This document shows, piece after piece, positions 1 through 7,888 of a stretch of 64,000 nucleotides of DNA. The translations under genes and the position numbers were made by a program. The stretch spans positions 119,061 through 183,060 of the forward strand of contig JADCGP010000010.1 of assembly GCA_020248915.1 (NCBI GenBank), given 5' to 3'. This stretch comes from Rubrivivax sp. GTDB taxonomy: Bacteria; Pseudomonadota; Gammaproteobacteria; Burkholderiales; Burkholderiaceae_C. Every line of letters starts with the position of its first letter. Position 1 is the stretch's first letter. The notes under the pieces were generated by a model, which was not told the origin of the DNA, ran no database searches, and was given only the letters and a program-made list of their open reading frames with translations.

Positions 1-321
1 GAGGCGCTGCTCGGGCTGGAGATCGCCTACTGCATGAGCCGGCAGGGTGCGACCGAGCAGGCCGCGGCGCGATTCGCCGACGCGGCGCAGGCCGACTTCT
101 CCACGCTGCACGACGACGACCAGCTCGTCGCCGCATGGCTGCTGGCCGAGCTGTCGCTGCTGCACGCCGCCTTCGGCGACCCGGCGACGCGGGCCGCCCA
201 GCTCGAGGTCGCGCGTACCATGTTCGGCCATTTCGTCGACGAACTGCGCATGACGCTGCAGCCGCTGCGCGGCATCCGGGTGCCGGGCGTGCCCGAGGCG
301 ATCCTGAAGACCTTCTCCTGA
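1..321 (+). CDS. C-terminal part of an unrecognised protein
   Basis: The reading frame is open from base 1, so the gene starts outside the window and only its last 106 codons are seen. The visible part is predicted mostly helical, rich in Ala and Leu, and ends in [17 protein letters not shown] do not recognise the family. It is followed by purE after 10 bases, so it could be co-transcribed with the purine genes. An internal ATG at 34 exists, but the frame upstream of it has the same character, so I treat the gene as 5'-truncated by the window edge. Confidence 0.6.
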   Translation, partial: EALLGLEIAYCMSRQGATEQAAARFADAAQADFSTLHDDDQLVAAWLLAELSLLHAAFGDPATRAAQLEVARTMFGHFVDELRMTLQPLRGIRVPGVPEAILKTFS

Positions 322-331
322 GCCAGCCCGA

Positions 332-826
332 ATGTCCTCCCCCCTCGTCGCCCTGCTGATGGGCTCGTCGTCCGACTGGGACACGCTGCGCCCGGCCGCC
401 GAGCTCCTCGCCGAGTTCGAGGTGCCGCACGAGGTGCGGGTGGTCTCGGCGCACCGGATGCCCGACGACATGTTCCGCTACGCCGAGCAGGCCGAGCTGC
501 GCGGCCTGCGGGCCATCATCGCCGGTGCCGGCGGCGCAGCCCACCTGCCGGGCATGCTGGCGGCCAAGACCACGGTCCCGGTTCTGGGCGTTCCGGTGCC
601 GTCGCGGCACCTGCAGGGCGTGGACTCGCTGCACTCGATCGTGCAGATGCCCAAGGGCGTGCCGGTGGCCACGTTCGCCATCGGCGCGGCCGGTGCCGCG
701 AACGCCGCGCTGTTCGCGGTGGCGATGCTGGCCGCCGGCGACGCGGCGCTGCGCGACCGGCTGCACGCGTTCCGTGCCCGCCAGACCGCGGCGGCGCAGG
801 CGATGACGCAGGATCTCCCGCGCTGA
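332..826 (+). CDS. purE: N5-carboxyaminoimidazole ribonucleotide mutase PurE
   Basis: 164 aa, the usual length for bacterial class I PurE. It moves the carboxyl group of N5-CAIR to C4 to give CAIR in purine synthesis, in the cytoplasm. The family signature is complete: [10 protein letters not shown] near residues 10-19, the catalytic-histidine segment SAHRMP near 41-46, and the glycine-rich [10 protein letters not shown] near 67-76. The ATG at 332 gives the normal N-terminus. purK begins 15 bases downstream, and together they convert AIR to CAIR. purC, the next enzyme, is not here but about 27 kb away on the other strand. Confidence 0.96.
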   Translation: MSSPLVALLMGSSSDWDTLRPAAELLAEFEVPHEVRVVSAHRMPDDMFRYAEQAELRGLRAIIAGAGGAAHLPGMLAAKTTVPVLGVPVPSRHLQGVDSLHSIVQMPKGVPVATFAIGAAGAANAALFAVAMLAAGDAALRDRLHAFRARQTAAAQAMTQDLPR

Positions 827-841
827 GCGCGGCCGCAGCCG

Positions 842-2026
842 GTGGACACGGTCGACGAAGGTCCGCTGCAGCCGGGGCAGGCGTGGCTCGGCATGCTCGG
901 CGGCGGCCAGCTCGGCCGCATGTTCGTGCACGCCGCGCAGGCGCTGGGCTACCGCGTGCTGGTTCTCGAGCCCGACGCCGCAAGCCCGGCCGGCGCCGCC
1001 GCCGACGACCACATCGTCGCCGGCTACGAGGACCGCGCGGCGCTGGCCGCGCTGGCGTCCCGCTGCGCGGCGGTCAGCACCGAGTTCGAGAACGTGCCCG
1101 CGAGCTCGCTGCAATTCCTGGCCGGGCAGCCGAGGCTGCACGTCGCGCCGGCCGCGGGCTCGGTGTCGGTGTGCCAGCACCGGGCGCGCGAGAAGGCGCT
1201 GTTCGTGCGCAGCGGCGTGCCCTGCGCGACCCACGCGCCCATCGAGACGGAGTCCGACCTGGCACAGCCCGGGCTCGAGGCGATGCTGCCGGGCCTGCTG
1301 AAGACTTCGAGCATGGGCTATGACGGCAAGGGCCAGATCACCGTCGAGTCGCTCGCCGCGCTGGGCCCGGCGTGGCGACGGCTCGGCGCCGTGCCTTGCC
1401 TGCTGGAGCAGCGGCTGCCGCTGGCGCGCGAGCTGAGCGTCGTCGTCGCCCGCGGCCACGACGGCCGCTGCGTGCACCTGCCGGTGCAGCAGAACCTGCA
1501 CCGCGACGGCATCCTCGCGGTGACGCAGGTGCCCGCCCCAGACGTGCCGCCAGCAGCGGCGGACGCGGCGGTCGACCACGCGCTGCGGCTGGCCGACGCA
1601 CTCGGCCACGTCGGTGTGCTGTGCGTGGAGTTCTTCCTGCTCGCCGACGGGCGCTTGGTCGCCAACGAGATGGCACCGCGGCCGCACAACAGCGGGCACC
1701 ACAGCATCGATTCCTGCGACCTGTCGCAGTTCGACCTGCAGGTCCGCGCGATGGCCCGGCTGCCGCTGGCCGCGCCGCGGCTGCACTCCGCCGCGGTGAT
1801 GCTGAACCTGCTGGGCGACCTGTGGTTGGACGCCGCGGGCGCGCCGCGCCGACCCGACTGGGCCGCCGTGCTCGCGCTGCAGGGTGCGCACCTGCACCTG
1901 TACGGCAAGGCCGAGGCGCGGCGCGGCCGCAAGATGGGGCACCTGACGCTGACCGCCTCCGGGCCCGCGTCTGCCCTGGCCGCAGCCCGCGAGGCGGCCG
2001 CGCGGCTCGGTCTCGCGCCCCCCTGA
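842..2026 (+). CDS. purK: N5-carboxyaminoimidazole ribonucleotide synthase PurK
   Basis: 394 aa ATP-grasp enzyme that carboxylates AIR to N5-CAIR using ATP and bicarbonate. The N-terminal GMLGGGQLGRMF begins about residue 18, the central ATP-grasp part carries KTSSMGYDGKGQ, and the late metal/ATP segment reads EFFLLADGRLVANEMAPRPHNSGHHS, split here as the classical E and N ligands with the PRPHNSGH block. The start is GTG at 842, which gives a roughly 15-residue lead before the conserved core. It sits 15 bases after purE and is followed by the Sua5 gene after 29 bases, a gene order common in Burkholderiales. Confidence 0.96.
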   Translation: MDTVDEGPLQPGQAWLGMLGGGQLGRMFVHAAQALGYRVLVLEPDAASPAGAAADDHIVAGYEDRAALAALASRCAAVSTEFENVPASSLQFLAGQPRLHVAPAAGSVSVCQHRAREKALFVRSGVPCATHAPIETESDLAQPGLEAMLPGLLKTSSMGYDGKGQITVESLAALGPAWRRLGAVPCLLEQRLPLARELSVVVARGHDGRCVHLPVQQNLHRDGILAVTQVPAPDVPPAAADAAVDHALRLADALGHVGVLCVEFFLLADGRLVANEMAPRPHNSGHHSIDSCDLSQFDLQVRAMARLPLAAPRLHSAAVMLNLLGDLWLDAAGAPRRPDWAAVLALQGAHLHLYGKAEARRGRKMGHLTLTASGPASALAAAREAAARLGLAPP

Positions 2027-2055
2027 GCAGGCGCGCCCGCGGCCCGCGACACGAG

Positions 2056-3036
2056 ATGGCCATCCTCGACGGCCGCGATCCGGAGCGGATCGAGCACGCG
2101 GCGGCGTTGCTCGCGGCCGGCGAGCTCGTGGCCTTCCCGACCGAGACGGTGTACGGGCTGGGCGCGCGTGCAGACGACGACGCGGCCGTGGCCCGCATCT
2201 TCGAGGCCAAGGGAAGACCGCGCGATCACCCGCTGATCGTGCACGTGGCCGACGCCGAGCAGGCCGCGTTCTTCGCGCCCGCGCCGGGCGCCGCCGCCGC
2301 GCGGCTGATGCAGGCCCTGTGGCCCGGGCCGGTGACCGTGATCGTGCCGCGGCATCCGTCCCGGGGCGCGGCGGCGGCCGGCGGGCAGGCGAGCATCGGG
2401 CTGCGCATGCCCTCGCACCCGGTGGCGATCGCCCTGCTGCAAGCGGCCGCCCGGCGCGGGGTGCCCGGCGTCGCCGGCCCGAGCGCGAACCGCTTCGGCC
2501 GCGTCAGCCCGACGCGCGCCGAGCATGTGCTGCAGGAGTTCGGGCCGGCGCTGCCGGTGCTGGACGGCGGCCCCTGCCCGGTCGGCGTCGAGTCGGCGAT
2601 CGTGGACTGCACGCGGCCCGGGCGGCCAACGCTGTTGCGCCCGGGACAGATCGGCCGACGGCGGCTGGAGCAGGTGCTCGGGCAGCCGTTGGCCAAGCCG
2701 GACGCGCAGGCGCCCCGCGCCAGCGGGACGCTCAAGTCGCACTACGCTCCGGCGGCCACGCTCAGCCTGCTGGACCGCGACGAGCTGCGCCGGCGGACGG
2801 CGGGCCCGCCCGGCGCGGAGGGACAGGGGGTCGCGGTATATTCCCGCGCGGTGCCGCCCAGCGGCTGGCTGCACCGGCCCATGCCGCTCGATGCCGACGC
2901 CGCCGCGCGTGAGCTGTTCGCGACTCTGCGCGACTTCGACGTCGCCGGCGCGAAGGCCATCTGGGTCGAGCAGCCGCCGCCGGACGCCACCTGGGATGCC
3001 GTGCGCGACCGGCTGCGACGTGCGTCGACCCGCTGA
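2056..3036 (+). CDS. tsaC: L-threonylcarbamoyladenylate synthase, Sua5 type
   Basis: 326 aa. It makes threonylcarbamoyl-AMP from Thr, bicarbonate and ATP, the first step of t6A37 tRNA modification. The YrdC domain fills the first two thirds: FPTETVYGLGARADD near residue 26, the KGRPRDHPLIVHV block near 53, and PSANRFGRVSPT near 147. A C-terminal Sua5 domain follows after the SGTLKSHYAP linker (near 226), so this is the long Sua5 form rather than the short TsaC form. The ATG at 2056 gives the normal N-terminus; the frame is open further upstream inside purK without homology. Confidence 0.93.
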   Translation: MAILDGRDPERIEHAAALLAAGELVAFPTETVYGLGARADDDAAVARIFEAKGRPRDHPLIVHVADAEQAAFFAPAPGAAAARLMQALWPGPVTVIVPRHPSRGAAAAGGQASIGLRMPSHPVAIALLQAAARRGVPGVAGPSANRFGRVSPTRAEHVLQEFGPALPVLDGGPCPVGVESAIVDCTRPGRPTLLRPGQIGRRRLEQVLGQPLAKPDAQAPRASGTLKSHYAPAATLSLLDRDELRRRTAGPPGAEGQGVAVYSRAVPPSGWLHRPMPLDADAAARELFATLRDFDVAGAKAIWVEQPPPDATWDAVRDRLRRASTR

Positions 3037-3151
3037 GGGCCGGACACGCGGCGCGGCCCGAGCCCACAGTCCGAGCCGATCGTCCGCCCTGCCCACGACC
3101 CGACCCGCCCCCGCTGTCCCCGTCCTGCGCCCACGCCCGCCCGGAGTCCCG

Positions 3152-4114
3152 ATGCCGTTCCCGCCCCGATCCCGTTCCTGGCCCCGCGCGCTGGCCGCGG
3201 CGGCCGTCGCTGCCGTGCTGCTTGCTGGCTGTGGCGGCGGTACGTCGCAGTTCGAGCCGTTCAAGCCGCAGCGCCTGTTCGCCTTCGGCGACGAGTCGAG
3301 CGCGCTGTCGGCGGGCGGGGCCGCACCGCGCGGGTCGACCTGGAGCGTCAACGGCGTCGACGGCAACGGCGCCGTCGACTGCACCCTGCGCCCGATCTGG
3401 ACGCAACAGTTGGCGGCCATCTACGGCTTCGTGTTCGCCGAGTGCCCGGGTAACGCGACGGTGTTCGCCGCGCGCACCTACGCCGCTGCCGGCGCCAAGG
3501 TGCTCAACCTGGACGCTCAGATCGCGACGGCACGCACCGATGCCGGGGGCTTCAACGACAAGGACCTGGCCACCTACTTCGCCGGCACCAACGACATCGT
3601 GGAGCTGTACGAGCAGTATCCGGCACGCAGCGAGGCGGAACTGCTGGCCGAGGCACGCGCCCGCGGCACCGCAGCCGCGCGCCAGGTCAACCGGCTGATC
3701 GAACTGGGCGCCAAGGTCATCGTCTCCAACCTGCCCGACCTGGCCTACTCCCCCTACGCCCAGGCGCAGAACGCTTCAAGCGGCGACCCCGGCCGCGCGG
3801 CGCTGATCGGCCGCCTGGGCGCGGCCTTCAACGAGGCGCTCGGCGTGTCGATCCTGATCGACGGCCGCTTCGTCGGACTGGTGCAGCTCGACCAGCGCAC
3901 CCAGGTGCTGGGGCGGGCGCCGACGGCCTATGGCTACGCCAACTTCACGAGCGCGGTCTGCGCCACCGCGCCGCCGCAGTGCACGACGGCCACGCTCGTG
4001 ACCGACGGCAATGCCGACACGTGGTTCTGGGCCGGCGACCGCTGGCTGGCGTCGTCCGGGCACGCCCAGCTGGCCACGCTGGCGATCGACCGGGCGGTGC
4101 GCAACCCGTTCTGA
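3152..4114 (+). CDS. SGNH/GDSL-like esterase lipoprotein (FGDESS type)
   Basis: 320 aa secreted lipoprotein. A short basic start, a hydrophobic run AAAAVAAVLLAGC and the lipobox LAGC near residue 28 predict lipid attachment. The first conserved block reads FGDESSALS near residue 47 where GDSL enzymes have FGDSLSD, so the nucleophile position is shifted by an inserted Glu. A GTND block III equivalent lies in YFAGTNDIVELYEQY, and a C-terminal SGHAQLA matches the SGxH histidine position. An intact hydrolase with variant block I or a non-catalytic relative are both possible. It is unrelated in detail to the broken lipase just downstream. Confidence 0.75.
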   Translation: MPFPPRSRSWPRALAAAAVAAVLLAGCGGGTSQFEPFKPQRLFAFGDESSALSAGGAAPRGSTWSVNGVDGNGAVDCTLRPIWTQQLAAIYGFVFAECPGNATVFAARTYAAAGAKVLNLDAQIATARTDAGGFNDKDLATYFAGTNDIVELYEQYPARSEAELLAEARARGTAAARQVNRLIELGAKVIVSNLPDLAYSPYAQAQNASSGDPGRAALIGRLGAAFNEALGVSILIDGRFVGLVQLDQRTQVLGRAPTAYGYANFTSAVCATAPPQCTTATLVTDGNADTWFWAGDRWLASSGHAQLATLAIDRAVRNPF

Positions 4115-4374
4115 CCCAGGCGGATCCGCGCCCGTCGGCGGCGCCACCGGGTGGTGACCCGCCGCCCGCGGCGCGCGAGCCCGGCGAGCTGACTTACGAC
4201 CCCGGCAGGCGCGGCCTCCCGGCGGCCAGCCTCGCGCGCGGTCAGATCGGGTGCAAGACGGTCGGCCAGGTCCGGCACACGCCCAGGGGTAGCCGCCCTG
4301 CAGACGGCTGGCCGTGATCCGCGCGGCCGAGGCCGTGCCATGCGGGCGCCGGGGCGATGCCAAGGAGACCATCG
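4115..4374 (+). other. Intergenic stretch between lipoprotein and lipase remnant
   Basis: These 260 bases hold no convincing gene. The only recognisable element is a good ribosome-binding site, AAGGAG at about 4361-4366, placed correctly for the ATG at 4375 of the decayed lipase gene. I see no clear promoter or hairpin terminator. It could include worn sequence from the same decay event as the neighbouring pseudogenes. Confidence 0.4.
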
Positions 4375-5040
4375 ATGAAGTCGCCCCGATCCTGGGCGCT
4401 CGGCGCCCTCGGCACCGGCCTTCTCGCCGCCTGCGGCGGCAGTGACCCCTAGGTACCTGGATCGGGCGGCCCGTCCGGGGCTCCCACCTCGCGTGGCACC
4501 TTCAGCGCCGAGGTCGGCTTCGGCACGGTGTCGCTGCGCGGCCCGGCGGCCTCCGACCCGGCGCTTGCCTCGACCCGCACCGGCTACGGCCAGGGTGGCT
4601 CGCGCGTGACCGACTCCAACGGCATCGGCAAGAGCGGCGGCCGCCACCGACATCCCGACACGGTGCGCCGCCGGCCAGCTGATGGCCGGCCAGGCCAGCG
4701 CGGCCCTGCTCGCCGCGCAGTCGGCAGCCACTGGCGGGATGACGAAGGCGGCGCTGGAACTCTCGGGCGGAAGCCGCGAGACCCTCCTCGCCAACGGCGG
4801 GCGCCACGTCGCCGTGATCAACCTGCCCGACTTCGTGGACACGCCGTTCGGCGCCGCCGTCACGGCCAACCCGCAGTCGGCCGCCCTGGCGCCGGTGCCG
4901 TCGGCGCTGTCGGAGACCTTCAACCTCTGGCTGCGCGAGGGGCTGACCGACCAGCCCATACGCATCGTCGACGCCTGGGCCTTCATCAAGCTGCGCAAGG
5001 CGCGCCCCGCGACCTGCGGCCTGGTCCACGTGACGGCGCC
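4375..5040 (+). pseudogene. Decayed SGNH/GDSL lipase lipoprotein
   Basis: The start is intact: RBS, ATG at 4375 and a lipoprotein signal ending LLAACGGSDP. It is followed at once by an in-frame TAG at 4450. The same frame then carries SAEVGFG, where GDSL relatives continue FGDSLSD, but the catalytic block is missing. RTGYGQGGSRVTDSNGIGKSGG follows, and homology then jumps to another frame near 4680: MTKAALELSG, HVAVINLPDFVDTPFG, ETFNLWLREGLTDQP and IVDAWAFIKL, which is the C-terminal half of Burkholderiales GDSL lipases. Nonsense, deletion of blocks I and III, and a frameshift make it non-functional. Confidence 0.85.
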
Positions 5041-5523
5041 GACGCGCAGACCGGCGACGCGACGACGGCGACCTTCGTCATCGAGCGCATGCTGACGCCC
5101 GACGTCGGCGCCGAGCTCGTGCTCGGCGTGCCGCCGCGCATCGAGGCCCGCGCCACCGGCTCGGTGGCCTCCCTCGGCGACGACGTGCTGTCGGCCAGGA
5201 ACGTGGCCCCGACGCTGATCGTGAACGGGTACTTCGGCGATCCCGGCTCGACCTCGCGGCCCTACGTGGGCCTCGGCATCAACTACACGCGCTTCGCCGG
5301 CGCACGCTCGACGCAGGCTCCGCGGGTCGAGCTGTCGGACTCGGTGGGCGCGGTGGTGCAGGCGGGCCTCGACCACGCGCTCGACAGGCGCTGGGGCATG
5401 TTCGCGAGCGTCGCCCGCGTCCACGTCAAGTCCGACCTGGTGGCGGTGGGCAGCACCGTGCCGACGACCACGAACGACTTCAGGCCGGTGACCTGCTCGC
5501 TCGGCGTCTGGAACCGGATCTGA
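5041..5523 (+). pseudogene. OmpW-family outer-membrane protein remnant
   Basis: Open frame with no start of its own, joined to the end of the broken lipase. FVIERMLTPDVGAELVLGVP and the later SRPYVGLGINYTRF, VVQAGLDHAL, WGMFASVARVHVKSDL and a final beta-strand-like DFRPVTCSLGVWNRI match the second half of OmpW porins in order. The signal peptide and first strands are missing, so it cannot make a barrel. The terminal residue is Ile where OmpW ends in Phe. Likely the scar of a deletion that fused two genes. Confidence 0.8.
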
Positions 5524-5552
5524 CGCCTGCAGCGCTCGGCCCGGGCGCGGGC

Positions 5553-6767
5553 TCAGACCCGCACGTAGATGCGCCTGCGGTCCAGTTCGCGCGCCACCAG
5601 CGCGTAGACGGCCAGGTTGGCCAGCGCGAAGACGAGCGACCCCAGCCGCGGATCGCCCGCCGCCGCGCCCAGCGGCTCGAACAGCGTGCGCCACAGCCAG
5701 GGCAGCGGCGTGATCCAGCGCGGCTCGCCGGCCGGCCCGGTGCCGTCGGACCAGCGCAGCAGCGCGAGCGCCCGCGGCACCAGGCCCGACAGCACGAACA
5801 CGAACAGCGCGTTGCGGCCGAACCACTCGCAGCCGCGCGCCCAGGCCGCAGGCACCGGCGCGCCGCCGCCGCGGCGCGGCCGGATCTCGACCAGGTGCAG
5901 CACCGCCACCAGCGCCAGCAGCGCGAGGCTGGTCGTGGCCAGCACGTAGCTCGAGCTCCAGATCTTCTTGTTGAGCGGGAACTCGAGCTGCCAGAGCCAG
6001 GCGAGCAGCCCGAATGCGATGGCGGCCAGGCACAGCCGCGACAGCAGCTCGGCGTCGATCGCGCCGGCGTCGCGCGCGCGGCGCACGACCTCGCCGGCCC
6101 ACCAGCCGAGCAGCACCTGCGCGATCGCCGGCACCGTGCTGGCGAGCCCCTCGGGGTCGAACGGCACGCCCTCGCCGCGGTACAGGTGCTGTGGTCCGAG
6201 CAGGGCACGGTCGAGCGCGGTGCCGAAGTAGCCCTCGAGGCTGTACGGGTCGGCGCCGCCCAGCAGCCGGCAGGCAGCCCAGTAGCCGAGCAGCAGGACG
6301 GCGGCGGCGGCCAGCACGCGGCGCGGTGAGCGCCCCAGCAGCCAGACCAGCGCCGCGGCGGCACCGAAGGCCAGCGCGATGCGCTGCAACACGCCGAGGA
6401 TGCGCAGCCCCTCGAGGTCGCGCGCCACCAGCGTGCCCGCGGCGTCCCAGCGCACGAAGGGGAACGCGTGCAGCGCCACGCCGATCGCGAAGACGAGCAC
6501 CGTGCGCCGCGCGACGTGGCGCCAGAACGCGGCGGCAGGCGCGGCCGCGTGCGCCGGCAGCACCAGCGCGAGGGCGTTGCCCACCGCGAACAGGAAGAAC
6601 GGGAACACCAGGTCGGTCGGCGTCATGCCGTGCCAGGGCGCATGCGCGAGCGGCGGGTACAGGTGGCTCCAGCTGCCCGGGTTGTTGACAAGGATCATCA
6701 GCGCCACCGTGGCGCCGCGGAAGACGTCGAGGGCGCGCAGCCGCCCGGCCGTGCCCGGTGCACTCAT
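5553..6767 (-). CDS. NagX-like membrane protein, HGSNAT/DUF5009 family
   Basis: 404 aa integral inner-membrane protein with about ten hydrophobic segments. The start MSAPGTAGRLRALDVFRGATVALMILVN carries the family mark LDVFRG-x-T followed by N-N-PG; PTDLVFPFFLFAVG and WFGRNALFVFVLSG are also typical. The family includes the lysosomal heparan-alpha-glucosaminide N-acetyltransferase and bacterial NagX, found in GlcNAc-use operons and thought to handle amino sugars at the membrane. It is last in the murQ operon. I chose ATG 6767; the frame extends upstream only through a 9-base repeat tract. Confidence 0.85.
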   Translation of the reverse strand: MSAPGTAGRLRALDVFRGATVALMILVNNPGSWSHLYPPLAHAPWHGMTPTDLVFPFFLFAVGNALALVLPAHAAAPAAAFWRHVARRTVLVFAIGVALHAFPFVRWDAAGTLVARDLEGLRILGVLQRIALAFGAAAALVWLLGRSPRRVLAAAAVLLLGYWAACRLLGGADPYSLEGYFGTALDRALLGPQHLYRGEGVPFDPEGLASTVPAIAQVLLGWWAGEVVRRARDAGAIDAELLSRLCLAAIAFGLLAWLWQLEFPLNKKIWSSSYVLATTSLALLALVAVLHLVEIRPRRGGGAPVPAAWARGCEWFGRNALFVFVLSGLVPRALALLRWSDGTGPAGEPRWITPLPWLWRTLFEPLGAAAGDPRLGSLVFALANLAVYALVARELDRRRIYVRV

Positions 6768-6800
6768 GGCCGCACGGCCACCCGGTGCGGAGTCCGCACA

Positions 6801-6872
6801 GGCCGCACAGGCCGCACAGGCCGCAGAGGCCGCACAGGCCGCACAGGCCACAGAGCCCGCAGAGCCCGCAGA
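6801..6872. repeat. Nine-base tandem repeat, eight copies
   Basis: Eight consecutive units of the type ggccgcaca, with single-base variants ggccgcaga, ggccacaga and gcccgcaga, fill most of the 130-base gap between the murQ stop and the start of the NagX-like gene. The unit length of nine keeps any frame open, which is why spurious Ala-rich frames cross it on both strands. Such a tract can slip in copy number and would change the spacing within the operon. Confidence 0.9.
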
Positions 6873-6897
6873 AGCCGCCGCCCGCGCACGAGGCCCC

Positions 6898-7884
6898 TCA
6901 GCGCGGCGGCGCCGGCGCCGCGCAAAGCGCGCGCCGGACGTCGCCGTCGCAGGCGGCCAGCCGGGCGTCGGCCGCCGCCGCGTCGATGCAGGCGGCCAGC
7001 ATCACGATCGCCGTCTGCACGCGCGCGCCACAGGCGCCCAGCGCCGCCTGCGCGCGCGCGGCGTCGGCCCCGCTGGCGCGCATGGCCAGCGCCAGCATGC
7101 GCCGCCGCAGTCTGGCGCTGGCGGCACGCAGGTCGACCATCAGCGCGCCGTAGATCTTGTGCAGGCGCACCATCACGCTGCTGCTGAAGCTGTTGAGCGC
7201 GATCTTCTGCGCCGTGCCGGCCTTCAGCCGCGTGCTGCCGGAGATCGCCTCGGGCCCGGTGTCGAGCAGGATGCCGAGCCGTGCCGCGGCCGCCAGCGGC
7301 GCGCCCGGGTTGTTGACCAGCCCGATGGTGAGCGAGCCGGCTTGGCGCGCCGCGCCGCAGGCGCCGATCACGTGCGGCGTCGTGCCGGAGGCGGCGATCA
7401 GCAGCACGACGTCGTCGAGCGACGGCGCGAGCGCGGCGAGGTCGGCCGCGCTCCGCTGCGCGTCGTCCGCGGCGCCCTCGACGGTGACGACCATCGCACC
7501 CTCGCCGCCGGCCAGCAGCGCACGGGCACGTTCGCGCAGCCAAGAGAACGTGGGCAGCAGCTCGACCGCGTCCAGCACGCCCAGGCGGCCGCTGGTGCCG
7601 GCACCGACGTAGATCAGCCGTCCGCCTGCCGCCAGGCGCGGCACCGCCTCGTCCACCGCGCGCGCCGGGTCGACGGCGGCGGCGCGCACCGCCTCGGCCG
7701 CGCCGGCCGGGTCGGCGACGAAGGCCGCCACCAGTTCCGGCGTGGCGCAGGTGTCGAGCGCGGCGTGGCGCTCGCTCGGCTGCTCGGTGGCAGGTGACGT
7801 GGTGAGCGGCACCCCGGGCGGCACGGGGAACGGCTCGGTGACCGACGCGGGGGCCGGCGCAGGGTTGGGCGGTGAGGCGGCCAT
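6898..7884 (-). CDS. murQ: N-acetylmuramic acid 6-phosphate etherase MurQ
   Basis: 328 aa. It removes the lactyl ether from MurNAc-6-P to give GlcNAc-6-P and D-lactate in cell-wall recycling. It has a single SIS fold: GAGTSGRLGVLDAVELLPTF near residue 78, ASGTTPHVIG near 147, LVNNPGAPL near 177, and SGSTRLKAGTAQKIALN near 202, all family hallmarks. The ATG at 7884 is preceded on its own strand by the GHL10 gene stop only four bases away. The N-terminus has a Pro/Ala-rich lead of about 30 residues. Its substrate would be supplied by the sugar kinase that begins the operon. Confidence 0.95.
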   Translation of the reverse strand: MAASPPNPAPAPASVTEPFPVPPGVPLTTSPATEQPSERHAALDTCATPELVAAFVADPAGAAEAVRAAAVDPARAVDEAVPRLAAGGRLIYVGAGTSGRLGVLDAVELLPTFSWLRERARALLAGGEGAMVVTVEGAADDAQRSAADLAALAPSLDDVVLLIAASGTTPHVIGACGAARQAGSLTIGLVNNPGAPLAAAARLGILLDTGPEAISGSTRLKAGTAQKIALNSFSSSVMVRLHKIYGALMVDLRAASARLRRRMLALAMRASGADAARAQAALGACGARVQTAIVMLAACIDAAAADARLAACDGDVRRALCAAPAPPR

Positions 7885-7888
7885 GGGG

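Noticed and set aside
1318..3420. A 700-codon open frame on the minus strand opposite purK and the Sua5 gene
   Set aside because: It is an antisense shadow of GC-rich coding sequence; the translation is Arg/Ala/Pro-rich with no family motif, and the plus-strand genes are certain.
4528..5523. A 331-codon intact gene
   Set aside because: Its first part is a lipase remnant in one frame, the lipase C-terminal half is in another frame, and its end is OmpW; no single protein family covers it.
6801..6872. Tandem repeats here and at 10508-10602 and 51741-51790 as CRISPR arrays
   Set aside because: Units are 9-12 bases without unique spacers and no cas genes are present.
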